Made by a program: the position numbers and the translations under genes
Notes under the pieces: generated by a model
What the model was told of the DNA's origin: nothing
What the model saw: only the letters and a program-made list of their open reading frames with translations
The model's database searches: none
Shown here: positions 11,019-23,052 of the stretch, piece after piece
Position numbering within the stretch: the stretch's first letter is position 1
Layout of the letters: each line of letters begins with the position of its first letter
From: Cordia subcordata
Taxonomy: Eukaryota; Streptophyta; Magnoliopsida; Boraginales; Cordiaceae
Assembly: GCA_028554755.1 (NCBI GenBank)
Contig: JAPTOF010000008.1
Coordinates: 14,861,001 to 14,925,000 of the forward strand
Reading direction: 5' to 3'
DNA: 64,000 bases

Positions 11019-12868
11019 AGTTCTTGTATAATAGTAATCATTCTTGGAGTGCAATCCTAATTCTTTGGTGGAATGGATTACAGTTAAAATACTCAAAGTA
11101 GTGCTAAGGTTTGATAAGGGCATTTTGGTCATTTTGAGAGACAAGGGCTTTGATTTCTTTTTGGTTCCTTCTGTAGAATGTTTCCTTGTAAGTATGATTT
11201 CTATGATTGGCATTTCTCTATATGTTACATTTCTCTATATGTTCTTTTTGGTAAAAGAAAGGGGAAGTCTTCATATTAGTGTTCTAATTTTTGAAAAACT
11301 ATTAAGCAATTTGATAATTCTAGTTTTTCAGCAGTTACTTTACAATTTATAAAAGTTACGATCTATTGGTAGATCTTTTGACGAGGGAGTTAGAGTCAAA
11401 GTAGGAGATCAATCTTGACTTAAACTCTAGCATAGTAAAGATACAATATATTAGATAAACAGATTAGATTGCGAGAAGATTACTCTCTCTCTCTAGGAGA
11501 GTTATCCGACTTACACCCTGAAACAATAGACAAAAGAAGCCCTTTTTCTTAGAAATTTAGGAGACCCTACTTGTCTTCTACATACTTGGATTTTGGAGAA
11601 GGATATATAGAGAAAGCATAAATATCTTGCTCGTTGTTTTGGGTGGTTTTTTTTTGCAAGCCAATCTTCTCAACATGTATCATTGAGAGGCGTAATTTCA
11701 TTATTCTTTTAATCTCTAAGTAATTTTATAGAATTTTGGTGGTTGTTTGTTACAAAAGTCTTAAAATTTCTTGTGTAGAGAACATGCATTTTACATATTT
11801 TTCCACATAATACTAGAAAATTTAATTGCTTCAGATCTAGGATTTTCTAATGCATGTTCCCTTTCAATTGGAGTTTCACTTCCATCTAAAGAGACTTGGG
11901 TTTATTCTTTGTGGACTCAATGAATCTTTGTAATGATTGGTTTGTACTTCACCATCATTTGGAAAACTATTAATATCCTAGTAGAGGTGTTATGAAATCT
12001 TAAAGGGAGAATACTGAAGTGTTGGATGTAAACTTTCTGAATCACCCAAGAATACCATGTTCAGTCTCTCTTTCTTTGCTCCTTTTATTGTTCTTTGTTG
12101 TGCATTACCACGTGTTCCATATATTGTTTGCTTTATTGGTATCCTAATCGTGCTTTTCAAGCATTGCATACTAATTGTTTGATGAATTACCTTTTTGTAT
12201 ATACATATTCTAGTTATAATTTTTGACACCATACATTTGCTTATTTGTGTATTACTTATTGTGGATGTAAGAGTGTCACATGAATGCTTATATGACTATC
12301 GTTAATCTATTACTAAGTTCACATTTTCACTCACATTGTCATTGTGAATCTATTATCAACTAAGTCGACATCGTTAATTTTAGCCAATAATAAATAATTT
12401 TTCGAGACACTAGAATTGACTTCCACTTGGTGCATGGAGTTCCAAGAGCAGATCATGATCCTCCTCAATTCTCAAAAATCCACAATTTTAAAGTTGCATA
12501 GATGTATAAAAAGAAGAAAAGTAAATGAGGTGAAAATCTAGCGAATTATTCAGCTATTGAAAAAGAATTAACCTGACCAAATTGGAGATTAGGAAGGAGA
12601 CATTACTCAACTCAAATACTTATATTGCGTTCATTAATTAAAAATTTTCAAGTTTGAGTTGTTAACTACTAGAAAATATAATTGATACTTTTTATGCTTA
12701 TATAGCCTACATTAAATTTTAGATACCATATAGTTATATTGTGCATCATGAAGTAACTATGTTAGAAAATACAATAAGCATTCTTCTAGAACTCCTTTAG
12801 TTTGCTCTAAATCTTATCTATCACAAACTATATTACTATTTGTATGCCTAACCTAGTCATGTTATAGT
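11019..12868. other. Transposon debris without genes, possibly Copia LTR sequence
   Basis: No gene was found. The stretch 11080-12010 has the feel of LTR DNA, with a motif shared with 7862. At 11800-11865 are segments (ACTAGAAAATTTAATTGC, AGATCTAGGATTTTCTAATG) of the sort found in plant Copia LTRs. No paired LTR, primer site or target duplication was found, so this is only a suggestion. From 12010 to 12868 nothing is recognised. Confidence 0.25.
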
Positions 12869-13357
12869 TCCTAGACTGTGCATTATATGCACAGTGCTTT
12901 GCATGAGCACTGTATAACATACTTTGTAGGAACAATATGCACATACAATATGTAACAATATATATGTTCAAAATTTTTATATTATAGGTTCAAAATTTTT
13001 ATATTATAGGTTCAAAATTTTATATTATAAGTTCAAAATTTTTATATTATAAGTTCAAAACTCTTATATTAAACTGCAAACATGTTCAAAACTTTTATAT
13101 TATATGTTCAAAAGTTTAAAAGCAAGTTCACAAAATAAAAATTATAATCTCATAAATTTTATATGAAGTTCAAAATTTTGAACATGTTTGCAACTTAATA
13201 TAAAAGTTTCAAACATATAATATAGGAATTTTGAACATGCAATATAAAAATCTTGAACCTATAATATAAAAATTTTGAACACATGTACTGTTATGTACTG
13301 TGGGCGCGTATTATTCACGTACAGTATGGTGTACAATGCTATGTAGGAGCACCATCC
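12869..13357. mobile_element. Large palindromic fold-back element (MITE-like)
   Basis: The left arm (about 12955-13110) has repeated blocks of TTCAAAATTTTTATATTATA. The right arm (about 13145-13280) has their reverse complement, TATAATATAAAAATTTTGAA. Outer segments also pair loosely: a left TACTTTGTAGGAACAATATG area against a right GTAGGAGCACCATCC area, with GTACTGT/ACAGTAC motifs. The whole could fold into one long hairpin. There is no coding sequence. Exact ends and target duplication were not resolved. Confidence 0.6.
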
Positions 13358-13734
13358 CTATGGAGTCAAGTAAAAATTGTGATTATGTTATGGGTCCTCT
13401 TTATTAATAATTTTTTTTGGTAAGTAAGCAAATATTGACAAAAAAAAGACAATCAAATATCAATATTATCAAGTATTAAAAGGTGCCCAATGCCCTCCCC
13501 CATTCCATCCCGTCTTGGTTCAAGCCGGACAGTCACTAAGAGTCTCTTTTCCCCTTATCTCTAGAAAAAAAAGGGAAAAAGAAAAAAGTGTTCCTCATGA
13601 AAGTTAGAACAACTAATTAACTTGCCAGCGACAAGTCTCATAGTGTACATAGTTTATGTGCCAATATAGTCACTCAAATACGTATGATTATTTTTAATGA
13701 ATATAATGCTAATTTATTGAAAAATATATACTTG

Positions 13735-14821
13735 TGCGTGAGATTTTCCATTCCTGATCACCATTAACAGCCCAAAAGAAGTACCTACGAAGTCCAAGCA
13801 CTTAAGCATACCTAATCTTCACCGCAACTGATCTATCATCATCATATCCAATCCATGAAGTTCCAACTACTGAGTACGGGGATAATGTGTCTACGTCATA
13901 AACCACCGTGTCACTCTTATGCCTATTAAATTCCTCCACTCAGCATAACTCATTATCTCGATCCCATCTCTACTGGGCCCCACATTAACAGCTGGGTCAC
14001 CAACACCATTTACCATAGGATCCTTGAGCTGCCACGTCTTCTCATAAAGGGGTAGGCCCTTGATCAACTTGCTACTAAGTAGGCTTGCTTTGATCCATGA
14101 CACAAGCCCATAGCTTGTGCTTAGATTACTTTTTGGGTCAAATAATGCAGGATGAGCTCCAGTCTGAGTTTTATCCCATGAACCATGATAATCATAACAC
14201 ATTGCATTTATCCAATCCAAGTTTCTATTGATTGAGGCCGCTAGGAATTTTCTATAGACATCAGTGAATTTCACAGAGTAGTGGACAGCTGCAGTAAGCA
14301 AGAGTTGAGGCTTGCAAGTGGCTATCGCTTTGTTCTGGACCTTGGCACGCCATTCATCGAGCAAAAGGCCCAAGTCCTCCATTTCCTTTGGGCTTTTAGG
14401 ATGTTCCAATCAAGATCAATACCGTCAAAACCAAATTTTCTTGCTACTTCAATGCTAGAGAGGATGAAAGGGATGAAGCCATGCGTGCCAAGAGAGCTCT
14501 TGCAACTTCGCCTGCTCACCCAATAGAAAAGAGTGTTTTAACTGATGGATTCTTTGCATAATGAAGAGTTGTTGTAAAGTTCATAAGCGCAAGAGCTATT
14601 GAATTATCGATGTCAAACTTAAACGTGATGTTGTTGGGGGATAGAAATGCATAATAAACATGAGTAAATAATGTTGTGTCTATGGTTGATGCTACAAAAT
14701 TTGAACCAACCCAGGAAGGCCAATAAGCACCTTTCACTGCCTCAAATGATGAGCACAAAGCCATGGTACAAAAAATGGTGAGGCTTAAGAGCAAATAAGT
14801 GCCGAGTGCATAACATTTCAA
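13735..14821 (-). pseudogene. Class V chitinase (GH18) pseudogene
   Basis: The reading starts at ATG 14821 with a good signal peptide (MKCYALGTYLLLSLTIFCTM) and GH18 strand motifs: GAYWPSW, FTHVYYAFLSP, SVKTLFSIG. A TGA at 14516-14518 replaces the next codon of the usual SIGG motif. The frame is lost near 14455-14470. It resumes at SIEVARKFGFDGIDLDW. Beside the D-x-x-D-x-D-x-E catalytic motif one base is missing (about 14406), so the Glu codon is destroyed and the protein continues out of frame as EHPKSPKEMEDLGLLLDEWR. A long clean stretch follows, including INAMCYDYHGSWD, to about 13905. Another frameshift leads to VVGTSWIGYDDDRSVAVKI, a TAA at 13802-13804, and FFWAVNGDQEWKISR. Length and order match an almost complete chitinase of about 360 residues. 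A TATATATCC box (about 14883-14891) lies 65 bp upstream. At least five lesions make it non-functional. Confidence 0.9.
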
Positions 14822-16070
14822 GCTGCCACTGATGAATGGGTTGGTCTTCGAGTTAGAACTGTTTCGCGAATAGTCATAAAGGATATATATGCAACCCTTC
14901 CTACATTGTATTCTTTTGTAATTTATGTTGCTTTTGGATTTTTTTGTTCATTCGAAAGTAGATGATAATAGATTCTCATATTTAAGAACGTGAAAATTAT
15001 AAATCTTTCGTAATACAGATGTTCAAACAATTTAAGGATAATTAAAAAAAATTGGTTTTAGTTATGGAATATTCTACTACAACAAGCTATTATCTTACTT
15101 TATAAAGCAGCTATTGTTACTTAAAGAAAGTTGTCCTAGATGACCCGTCCTGGCCGAACAGTATCCTAAAAATTATTATAGAAAGAAAAGTTTTATTGTT
15201 TCACTCGAACAAACTTAACTATTTGGACTTTGCTGTTGTCTCCCTACACAAATTTCAAGGAGATATGTTCGAGAAGCTTAATTGATTAATTAACTGAGAG
15301 CATACCACAGGCATCACAGGATCACAATCACCCAGATAAATTAGGCATTTTTTTGTTTTCCTCCTCTTTTCCAAACGTATTGTTATATAATACATCTTAT
15401 TTTCTTGATCTGTTTATCACTTTTTGTCGGGTAAAATACACTAAATTTCCTATGATCTATTATGAGTCACAACATCATAGTATAAATGCCTTGTGATGAG
15501 TAAAAGTTTTACACGTACCCTTTATAGCTTGCACTTTCCTAATGGTATTAAAAATTTATAGCAAAAACATTAACAACCTTAGTCACTCATTCAATTTTCT
15601 TTTCTTTTTTATTTTGTAAGTTGTTCACGTTTATAACGATTAATAGAAAACAAAAATAGAGCTCTGTTTTTTTAAAAGAATTTTGATGAGAATCCTACCC
15701 CGCAAATTCATTGACAAGCAACGCGTCTGAGTACAAATGATATAATAAGGGCTATTTGTAATATTGATTCCTAACTGATTGGGACTGCTTTAATTTGACA
15801 CTATAAATATGTTGCCTAACCATTAAAGTAAATCATCATTGCTCATATGTCTGAATGATATAGCTAATTAACTTGAGATTTCTATCTTAACTAGCATCGT
15901 TGTTAAAATCTGTGCTTTGCATGAATTTATTTATTTGTTTTTAATTTAGTAAAATTGTTTTAATTTTATATGTTCAGATTAGCTCTTACACATGTTGTTG
16001 TTCCAATAAATAGTGAATCCGAATCCAAATGATTGGCCATTTCCCTGACATAGTAATATATTATAGAGTT
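14822..16070. other. Upstream flank of the chitinase pseudogene, no gene seen
   Basis: A+T-rich sequence with no coding frame that I recognise. A TATA-like stretch on the minus strand at 14883-14891 is the only possible control site. Confidence 0.4.
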
Positions 16071-16435
16071 AACTGCATATTATCCCCTGTACTTTGACCT
16101 ATGTGTACCATAACCTCTATAATATCAAAACTAGCTAATTACCCCTTATTCTTTGACCTATATGTATCATACCCTTCGTAGTATCAAAACTAGTTAAGTA
16201 CCCATTTGAAGTCTTTAAAAGTGTGCAAAACATCCCTCTACTTTCCATTTTTAAAAGTGTACAAAACTAACAAAAAATAGATGGCAGGGGGGTGTTTTGC
16301 ACACTTTAAAAACTCTAAGATTTAATTTACTAGTTTTGATACTATGAGGCATATGACGCACAGAGGTAAAAATACAGGGGTGTGATTAGCTAATTTTTGA
16401 TACTATAGGGTGGTATGGTGTACACAGGTCATTAC
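16071..16435. mobile_element. Fold-back MITE with internal sub-repeats
   Basis: The left arm carries GACCTATGTGTACCATAACC and ATATCAAAACTAGCTAAT; the right arm carries the reverse complements as ATTAGCTAATTTTTGATACTA and GGTATGGTGTACACAGGTC. Each arm also holds a second diverged copy of the same motif (around 16155-16205 and 16325-16365), so the arms are themselves direct repeats. The centre has TTTTAAAAGTGTACAAAACTAACA facing GTGTTTTGCACACTTTAAAA. There is no coding capacity. Target duplication was not determined. Confidence 0.65.
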
Positions 16436-18795
16436 ATTATTAATTAGTTCTATAAGTCTCTAAACTCGGACAAAGAATGACATTTTATTTAAAAAGAAAG
16501 ATTATTATTATTAAGGTCTTAAATACAGTATCTCATCATGCTTTCCTTATCCTTGCATCTCTGGCAAACATGCCTTCAATAATTGAAGCATATGTATTCT
16601 CATTGCTTGTTCAATTGAGTATTTGAATGAAGATTAATAGGTTTTAAAATAAGTAAATCTATGTGGATGCTGCGTTTTGTCCTATGTCAATTTGTTACAC
16701 TGGTTTAGAGTGGCATTACAATCATGATATTAGACATCTTGTAAGAGAATCCTTTTCTTGATCTCAAATAAAGCAATTTAGTTGTCAATGGCTTGTGAAC
16801 CTTCTTAGTAGTCATATCTTATCAAAATGTGTGAAAGAGGCTTATACCAATCTAACAATGAGAATATCAATGTTTAATTCATTCAAGAAAGGGTACACTA
16901 AGGCTTAGCATCAATCGAGAAGAAGCTATTCACATTTGAATGGTTATTTGTGTAAAAATCTTGAATTCGACCATGAATTCATATTCATAGGATAACATTT
17001 GAACATATAAATGTATGCTTAGTACTCACCTTGACTACCATACGTGTTCACGCTATGACAAATCCTAGTATTAGTGGAAAGAACAAGTTTTCAACTTCAC
17101 TATTAACAGATTGTCAAAACATACTGATTTTTTAAAGAAAAAAAAGTTTGTTGAAACATATCAAATTGAAAATAAACCAATTAGAGTAGGAATATATTAT
17201 ACATTTGATAAGTTCAATAGCATTGACCTCTCAAAATCCAAATTGTTGTAATATGTAGTTGATAATTTTAAGGATAGCGTCATAATTTTCAATCCAAATT
17301 AAAATGCCACCATTATGATCAAAACTTAATTTCTCAATTATATCAGTTAGACACTAGAATTAGTATTAAAAAAATCTCTCCTCCTATAATTAAAAGTAGG
17401 TGACCTTTCAAATAAGCTCAAAAAAGCTGCTGAAGATGAGGACTACACAACCATGGAGTAGACAAGTACCTACATAGCATTGCTATAATCTAGCTAGAAA
17501 TGACAACCTCAACACAAGAGCTTTAGTTTGATTAGAAAGCTTGAATTATATAAACAATTAAACATCATTCAATCTTAATTCTTCAAATTCTCCAAAGAAA
17601 CACCAATATACAAAACCTTAATCTTTGACAAAAACTATGTTCAAGCGAAATTATCGTGATTTTTCTTTTGCTGAGCACAAAAATTGACTAATTTTGGCTA
17701 AAAAAGTTCAAGTAACGTTCTATTAATTATTCACTTTGTAAAAAAAAAATACAAATCTTTCATCATTTTGGCTCAAAATAATCAAAGTCAGACCATAGTA
17801 ACAATAACTATAAAATTGGACAAAGAAAATCACTAATTACTAAACAGAAATACAATTGGAAAGCTTCAAATATGTCACTCAACCTTTTAATCCTAATCGG
17901 AATCTCTGATAAATTGTCACAAATAACATGTTATCTTCATCATTTCAAGTTCTAAACCTCATACTAAGACATCTAATTTAGTTGGTTTGACCCCATGATT
18001 TGAATAAGGCCCTTATTAGAGTTACACTAAAGGTCTCTAATATGTAGGATAGTGATAAAGGTTTTCTATATTACTTAAAGAGATTGGTAAGATGTGCTCA
18101 GATTATACAATATGTAGTGTAGTCAGATCTATACAAGTCATTTGTAAGAGTCATATTAGAAAGAGTAAAGGACAAAGCTTACAGCTATGAAGAGGATTCC
18201 TTCAGCTTCCATTGTAGCATAAGTATCTATTGCCCTCTTCCATTATTCTAAATTAGCAAAGAAACTCCTCAATGGACTTGAGGCAACAAAGGTGGCATAA
18301 CACTTTCACCAGTACTCTTACAAATACGAAAAAGAAAAATATTTTTTTCTCAAAGAAAGCAAATCCAAACATTTGCTTTTTTCATTTCCTTTTTAGTTTT
18401 TATATCCTGTAAGATCTCAATAAAATCAACTCTGAGTCATTTATAGTGAAAGGGAGAAAGAAATGAAAGAACATTTTCCTAATAAATACCAATGGATGTC
18501 AATTTGCAACAAAGTTAGAGGTTATCGTGAGCGAACATTAGTAAGGGCTTCCCAAGACAATATAAAAAATTATATAAGCCAATAACCACTTTATTTTCTT
18601 CAAGAATCTTGCACTTTATCCGTAAATAGATCGAGTGAAATAGATAAATCTTCTACTTAGAGGGCGTTTGGATTGGCTTTTTGAAAAGCCATTTAAAGTA
18701 CCTTTAGCTTTAAGCGGCTTTTTTTAAATTATATTTGACTTTAAGTAGTTACGTGTTTGAATAAAAATTGTAGTTATAAAATAAGTATTTATATG
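16436..18795. other. Intergenic A+T-rich stretch with one MITE-like end
   Basis: No gene was seen. At 18660-18680 the sequence agggcgtttggattggctt resembles the ends of the MITEs at 42935 and 49742, but no matching right end is present before the solo LTR at 18796, so it is at most a truncated copy. Confidence 0.35.
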
Positions 18796-20651
18796 TGATG
18801 TTGCTATTCGGAAGCACAAGCCTAAATAGCCCACAAATGCATGGGTTGCATGTAGTACATTGTATATGAGTGTGGGGTGGAATTCATGTGGAGGACAAAC
18901 GTGTGTGGTATCCTAAGCTAAGTGCTTCCTAAAGAGCTATGTGTTGAGAACCTAAACTACCATCTTTTTGGGAATTTTTGGTTTAAAGGGAGCTCAGAAA
19001 GTAAATCTAACCTAAGGGCAAGAAAATAAAAGGGTGTGTGTGTGTGTGACTAAGAATCAAGCAATCTAAAGGGAGTCAAACATTGTAAATGGGGGATTAG
19101 GGTGATTACGACTTACTTATGGGTGATTACTATGTTCTTGTTAGGGTTACTTGATGGATTATTTAGGTTGCTCTTATCTAAACCTCTATTAGCCTCTTAA
19201 ACCCCCTAGGACTTGATGGAAGCTCGTCCCTAGGCGTCAACTACCTACAGTAATAGTGTGGTCCTTATAACCTAGGCATTAGGGCTAGCTAGTTAGGGTT
19301 TTAGGTGACTTAGATCGATCTAACCCTAACACCTAAATTGTTGGTTGGGTTTAAAGCCAGGACCTAGTCTGCCTAAGGTCGACTAACCTACCCTGAAACC
19401 TATTAGTTGGGTTTAAAGCCAAAAGAGATTCTATCTAGACTAGCCATTAATTAATCACCATCAATTGTCCATCACAATAGTGGGAATTATCGTTAAAGTG
19501 CAAAGGCATACACATCTAGGGCCTGGCATTCAAGAATATATCGATATATTCTACCACTAAACATATAGACATGCTTAGATTACACCAATTTAAGCAATAA
19601 CACCCAACATGTCTACAGTAGAAGCTATTTTTGTTATTAGACATGTGTACCCACATATAGACATGTGTGAACACACTACCCACTTCATGTAATCATCAAA
19701 CAAATACATAGACATGCCAGTACAATGATTTAGGATTAGTTATTGCAAAATAGACTTTAACATCTATATGCAATCTCGTTGGGGCATTTTAGCAAACACT
19801 TAGACATATGTATGTAAAATTGCCATCAAAACCCTAAGCACAAAGCATATATACATAAATCCATCAAGTACCCATTATAATAATGTAATAATCAATCCAT
19901 AATACAAGTAAATCATCCTACATAGCTCTAGTCATACATAGATTAACTTAGGATAAAAGAGAGATACCCTTTTATCCATATTCATGACTTACAATCTAAG
20001 AGCTAATGCCCAAATCCTTGTGTTTGATCCTCTTAGATGCTTGATTCCAAGGTGTTTTTGTGTGTGGAAGTGTGTGTGCCAGGTGGGTGAGAGTTAGGGT
20101 TTAGTGTATGAGAAGTGGATGTGAAGTGTGTGAAAGTGACTAAAGGTTCCCCTAAAAATGGGTTTTTATAGACAGCTTAGCGGCACAACCGACTGACCTC
20201 AAGTCAGTTGGTACTTTAGGGGGGTTGACTGGTAACAATATACTACTCTCTGGATCAACCAGTTGACCTATACTCGATTGGTAATAGCTACTCTTCTCAG
20301 GATCTACCAGCTGACCTTATTGATTAGCCGATACCTTAAGGGGGTCGACTGATTCTTTAAATTGCTTCAAATCTTCATCTTCTTTGCTTTCAACCTTTAC
20401 CCTACGACCCGTACACTTCATCTCTTTATTGCCCATTATCTTTCAAGTGCTGTTTTCATCCTATGACTCACATATGGCACAAAATTAAGCATTTAATGTA
20501 GCATTTGACCTTGAAACTCAATTATATACACTTATATCCTTGTATGCACAAATATGATATAAATACTACACTAAAGCTATCAAATAAGCTTAAACACCTC
20601 AAAATAAGTACATAAATACAATGCAAATACACACACAAAACCAACACATCA
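18796..20651 (-). mobile_element. Solo LTR, 1856 bp, with 5-bp target duplication ATATG
   Basis: The stretch starts TGATGTTG and ends CCAACACATCA, giving TG...CA ends with short inverted repeats. It is flanked on both sides by ATATG (18791-18795 and 20652-20656), a perfect 5-bp target duplication. No gag-pol or primer binding site lies inside, so it is a solo LTR left by recombination. A TATAAAAAC box on the minus strand (about 20164-20172) suggests minus orientation. Just beyond the box, at 20185-20350, are repeated GTTGACT/GACCTATAC motifs, similar in style to those in the LTR at 24852-26222, but the two LTRs are not the same family at their ends. A (GT)n run occurs at 19033-19048. Confidence 0.8.
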
Positions 20652-20683
20652 ATATGTTTGGTTCTAGTGGGTTAAAAAGTAAC

Positions 20684-21260
20684 TTATATTGCTAAAATAA
20701 CTATTAAGAACACGACAATATGAGTGTACTTGGCTTGACTAATGAAGATGCTTTCCTTGGTTTGTTTGATTTGGAGTCTGAGGAAGAATCTCAGTTCTCC
20801 CATCATACTCATTTCGAACTCCCTATGCATACACTTTGAAAAGCTCTTGTACAAAGCAACATTAGTAACACCAAAAATTATATCATCCACATAAATTTGA
20901 ACAAGTAAAATATCTTTTACTTCTCTTTTAATAAACAAAATGGAGTCAAGTTTTCCTCTTTCAAAACTATTTTGTACAAGAAAACCACTAAGTCTTTCAT
21001 ACCACGCCCTAGAGGCTTGCTTTAAACCATATTGAGTTTTTTCAAGTCTGAAAACATGGTTTGAAAAACAAGGATCTTCAAAACCGGGAGGTTGCTCAAC
21101 ATATACCTCCTCTTCAATAAAACCATGTAGAAAAGCACTCTTAACATCTATTTGATAAAGCTTGAAATCCATATAACATGTAAGTGCAAGTAACATGCGA
21201 ATAGACTCAAGTCTAGCTACGGAGGCATTGGTCTTATCATAGTCAATGTCTTCTTCTTAA
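20684..21260 (-). pseudogene. Copia reverse transcriptase, C-terminally truncated
   Basis: The frame contains the Copia RT blocks YQIDVKSAFLHGFIEEEVYV, QYGLKQASRAWYERL and the active-site box YVDDIIFG with both Asp residues intact. It ends with MMGELRFFLRLQIKQ and SIFISQAKYTH, after which unrelated residues lead to a stop at 20684. The thumb, connection and RNase H parts are absent. It belongs to the element at 20684-26222. Confidence 0.88.
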
Positions 21261-21863
21261 TTATACCCTTGAGTTATAAGTCTAGCATTGTTTCTATTTA
21301 CTACACTGGATTCATTTAGTTTGTTTTTAAATACCCATTCAGTTCTAATTATCATGTGGTCTCTAGGTCTTTCAAATAGTTTCCAAACTTTATTTCTAGC
21401 AAATTGGTTTAGTTCCTCTTACATAGCTATTTTCCAATTCTCGTCAAGTAAAGCTTTTTTTACATTCTTAGGTTCGATATGAGAAATGAATGCATAATAT
21501 TCACAAAAGTATTAATATTATACCTAGTTCATACACATTGTGATGGATCACCAAGGATTTGATCTTGAGAGTGATTTCGCACGAACTTCCAACTCTTTGC
21601 AAATCTTCGTAAGTCTCCTTCTTTTCCAAGGTGGTGTTTTGGTTTAAACATTATCCATTATCCTCCTTAACTTGAGACTCTTCTCCTTGATGTATATCTT
21701 CTTACTTTGTTGGAATAGCCTCTCCTTTTGAGGGTTAATCTTCAAGAGTAGTCTTCTCCAAGAGACAACCTACATCATCAACATCCTTTCCTGACTCAAA
21801 AGGGTTAGCCTCATCAAATGTAATATGTATTGATTCTTCACAACAAGAGTTCTTTTATTATAG

Positions 21864-21969
21864 ACTCTATAAGCTTTAATCTTAGTGGAATATTCTAAAA
21901 ATATACCCTCACCTGAACTCTATAAGCTTTAATCTTAGTGGAATATCCTAAAAATATACCCTCACCTGA
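21864..21969. repeat. 53-bp tandem duplication in the Copia element
   Basis: The unit beginning ACTCTATAAGCTTTAATC and ending ACCCTCACCTGA occurs at 21864-21916 and again at 21917-21969 with a single difference (ATATTC versus ATATCC). It falls in the EGIFLGYSTKIKAYRV segment between integrase and RT, and 53 is not a multiple of three, so it breaks the frame. The near identity suggests a later event than the other decay. Confidence 0.92.
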
Positions 21970-22130
21970 TTTAGCATCAAATTTTCTCATATGATCCTTC
22001 GTATTCAAGATAAAACATTTACAACTGAATACCTTGAAATAAGAAATCTTAGGAGTTTTGCCATGCCAAAGTTCATATGAATGGACCTAATTAAAGCTCT
22101 GTTTTGCACATAACATGTGGTGTTAATATG

Positions 22131-22944
22131 TTAAGGAGTCCGAGGGGCGGAAAAGTTGTGCTCAATAATATGCTTATCACAAAAATGTATAAAATGAGTG
22201 TTCATGTATTCCGTGCCATTATCACTATGAATGCAAGTTATAAAATAGCCTTTCTCATTTTGTACTTTTCTACACAATCTTACAAAATTCATTGAAGGCA
22301 TCATTTTTATGTGCAAGAAACATGATCCATGTGAACCTAGTGTAGTCATCTACAACAACAAAGGTATATCTAGAACCACCTAGGCTTGCCATATCAATTA
22401 GTCCAAATAAGTCCATATGCAACAATTGTAATACTCTATTAGTTGAAACCTTGTTGATGGATTTGAAAGAAGTTTTGTGTTGTTTCTCTAATTGACATGC
22501 AGTACAAACTTTGCCTTTTTCAAATTTGAGTTTTGGCAAATCTCTAACAAAATCATGCTTTGACAAATCATTTAACAAATTCATGCTAACATGCCCTAAT
22601 CTTGTATACCACAACTAAGCATTATCATGCACAATCGATAAGCACTTAACACGCTGGTTTTCAAGTTGGTCGATATCAACGGTGTAAACATTTTTGTTCC
22701 TACTAGCAACAAATAACATATTATTACTACCCCATTCATGCACAATACCACTAGAAGATTGAAATACCACTTTATGACCCTTATCACATAATTGACTCAT
22801 ATTAAGCAAATTAAATTTAAGACCCTCTACAAGTAATACATTATGATTAGCAAGGGAATCCTTAATACCAATGCTACCTTTACTAATTATTTTTCCTTTG
22901 CTATTGTCCCCAAAGGTTACATCCCCATCTTTTGTTCTCTTCAA
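22131..22944 (-). pseudogene. Copia GAG-pre-integrase and integrase core, fragment
   Basis: The frame 22944-22615 has the protease-to-integrase linker (KGSIGIKDSLANHNVLLVEG, LKFNLLNMSQLCDKGHKVVF). After a stop comes WYTRLGHVSMNLLNDLSKHD and VCTACQLEKQHKTSF, the H-H-C-C zinc-binding region, then LHMDLFGLIDMASLGGSRY with the first catalytic Asp. A frame change leads to CIHSDNGTEYMNTHF with the second Asp, ending at NFSAPRTP. Further integrase towards 21600 is degenerate. Confidence 0.85.
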
Positions 22945-23052
22945 CTCATAGAAAATTTATGGGTTCCCCGTTATGTATTTAGAACAACCACTATCCAAGA
23001 TCCACTTCATCTTACTAGTTTTGCTCATATGGCATACCTACATACATTAAAT

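Noticed and set aside
13160..13300. Regularly spaced repeats that might suggest an array with spacers
   Set aside because: The repeats are arms of a palindrome with A+T-rich variants and no constant spacer; no CRISPR is expected in this plant DNA.
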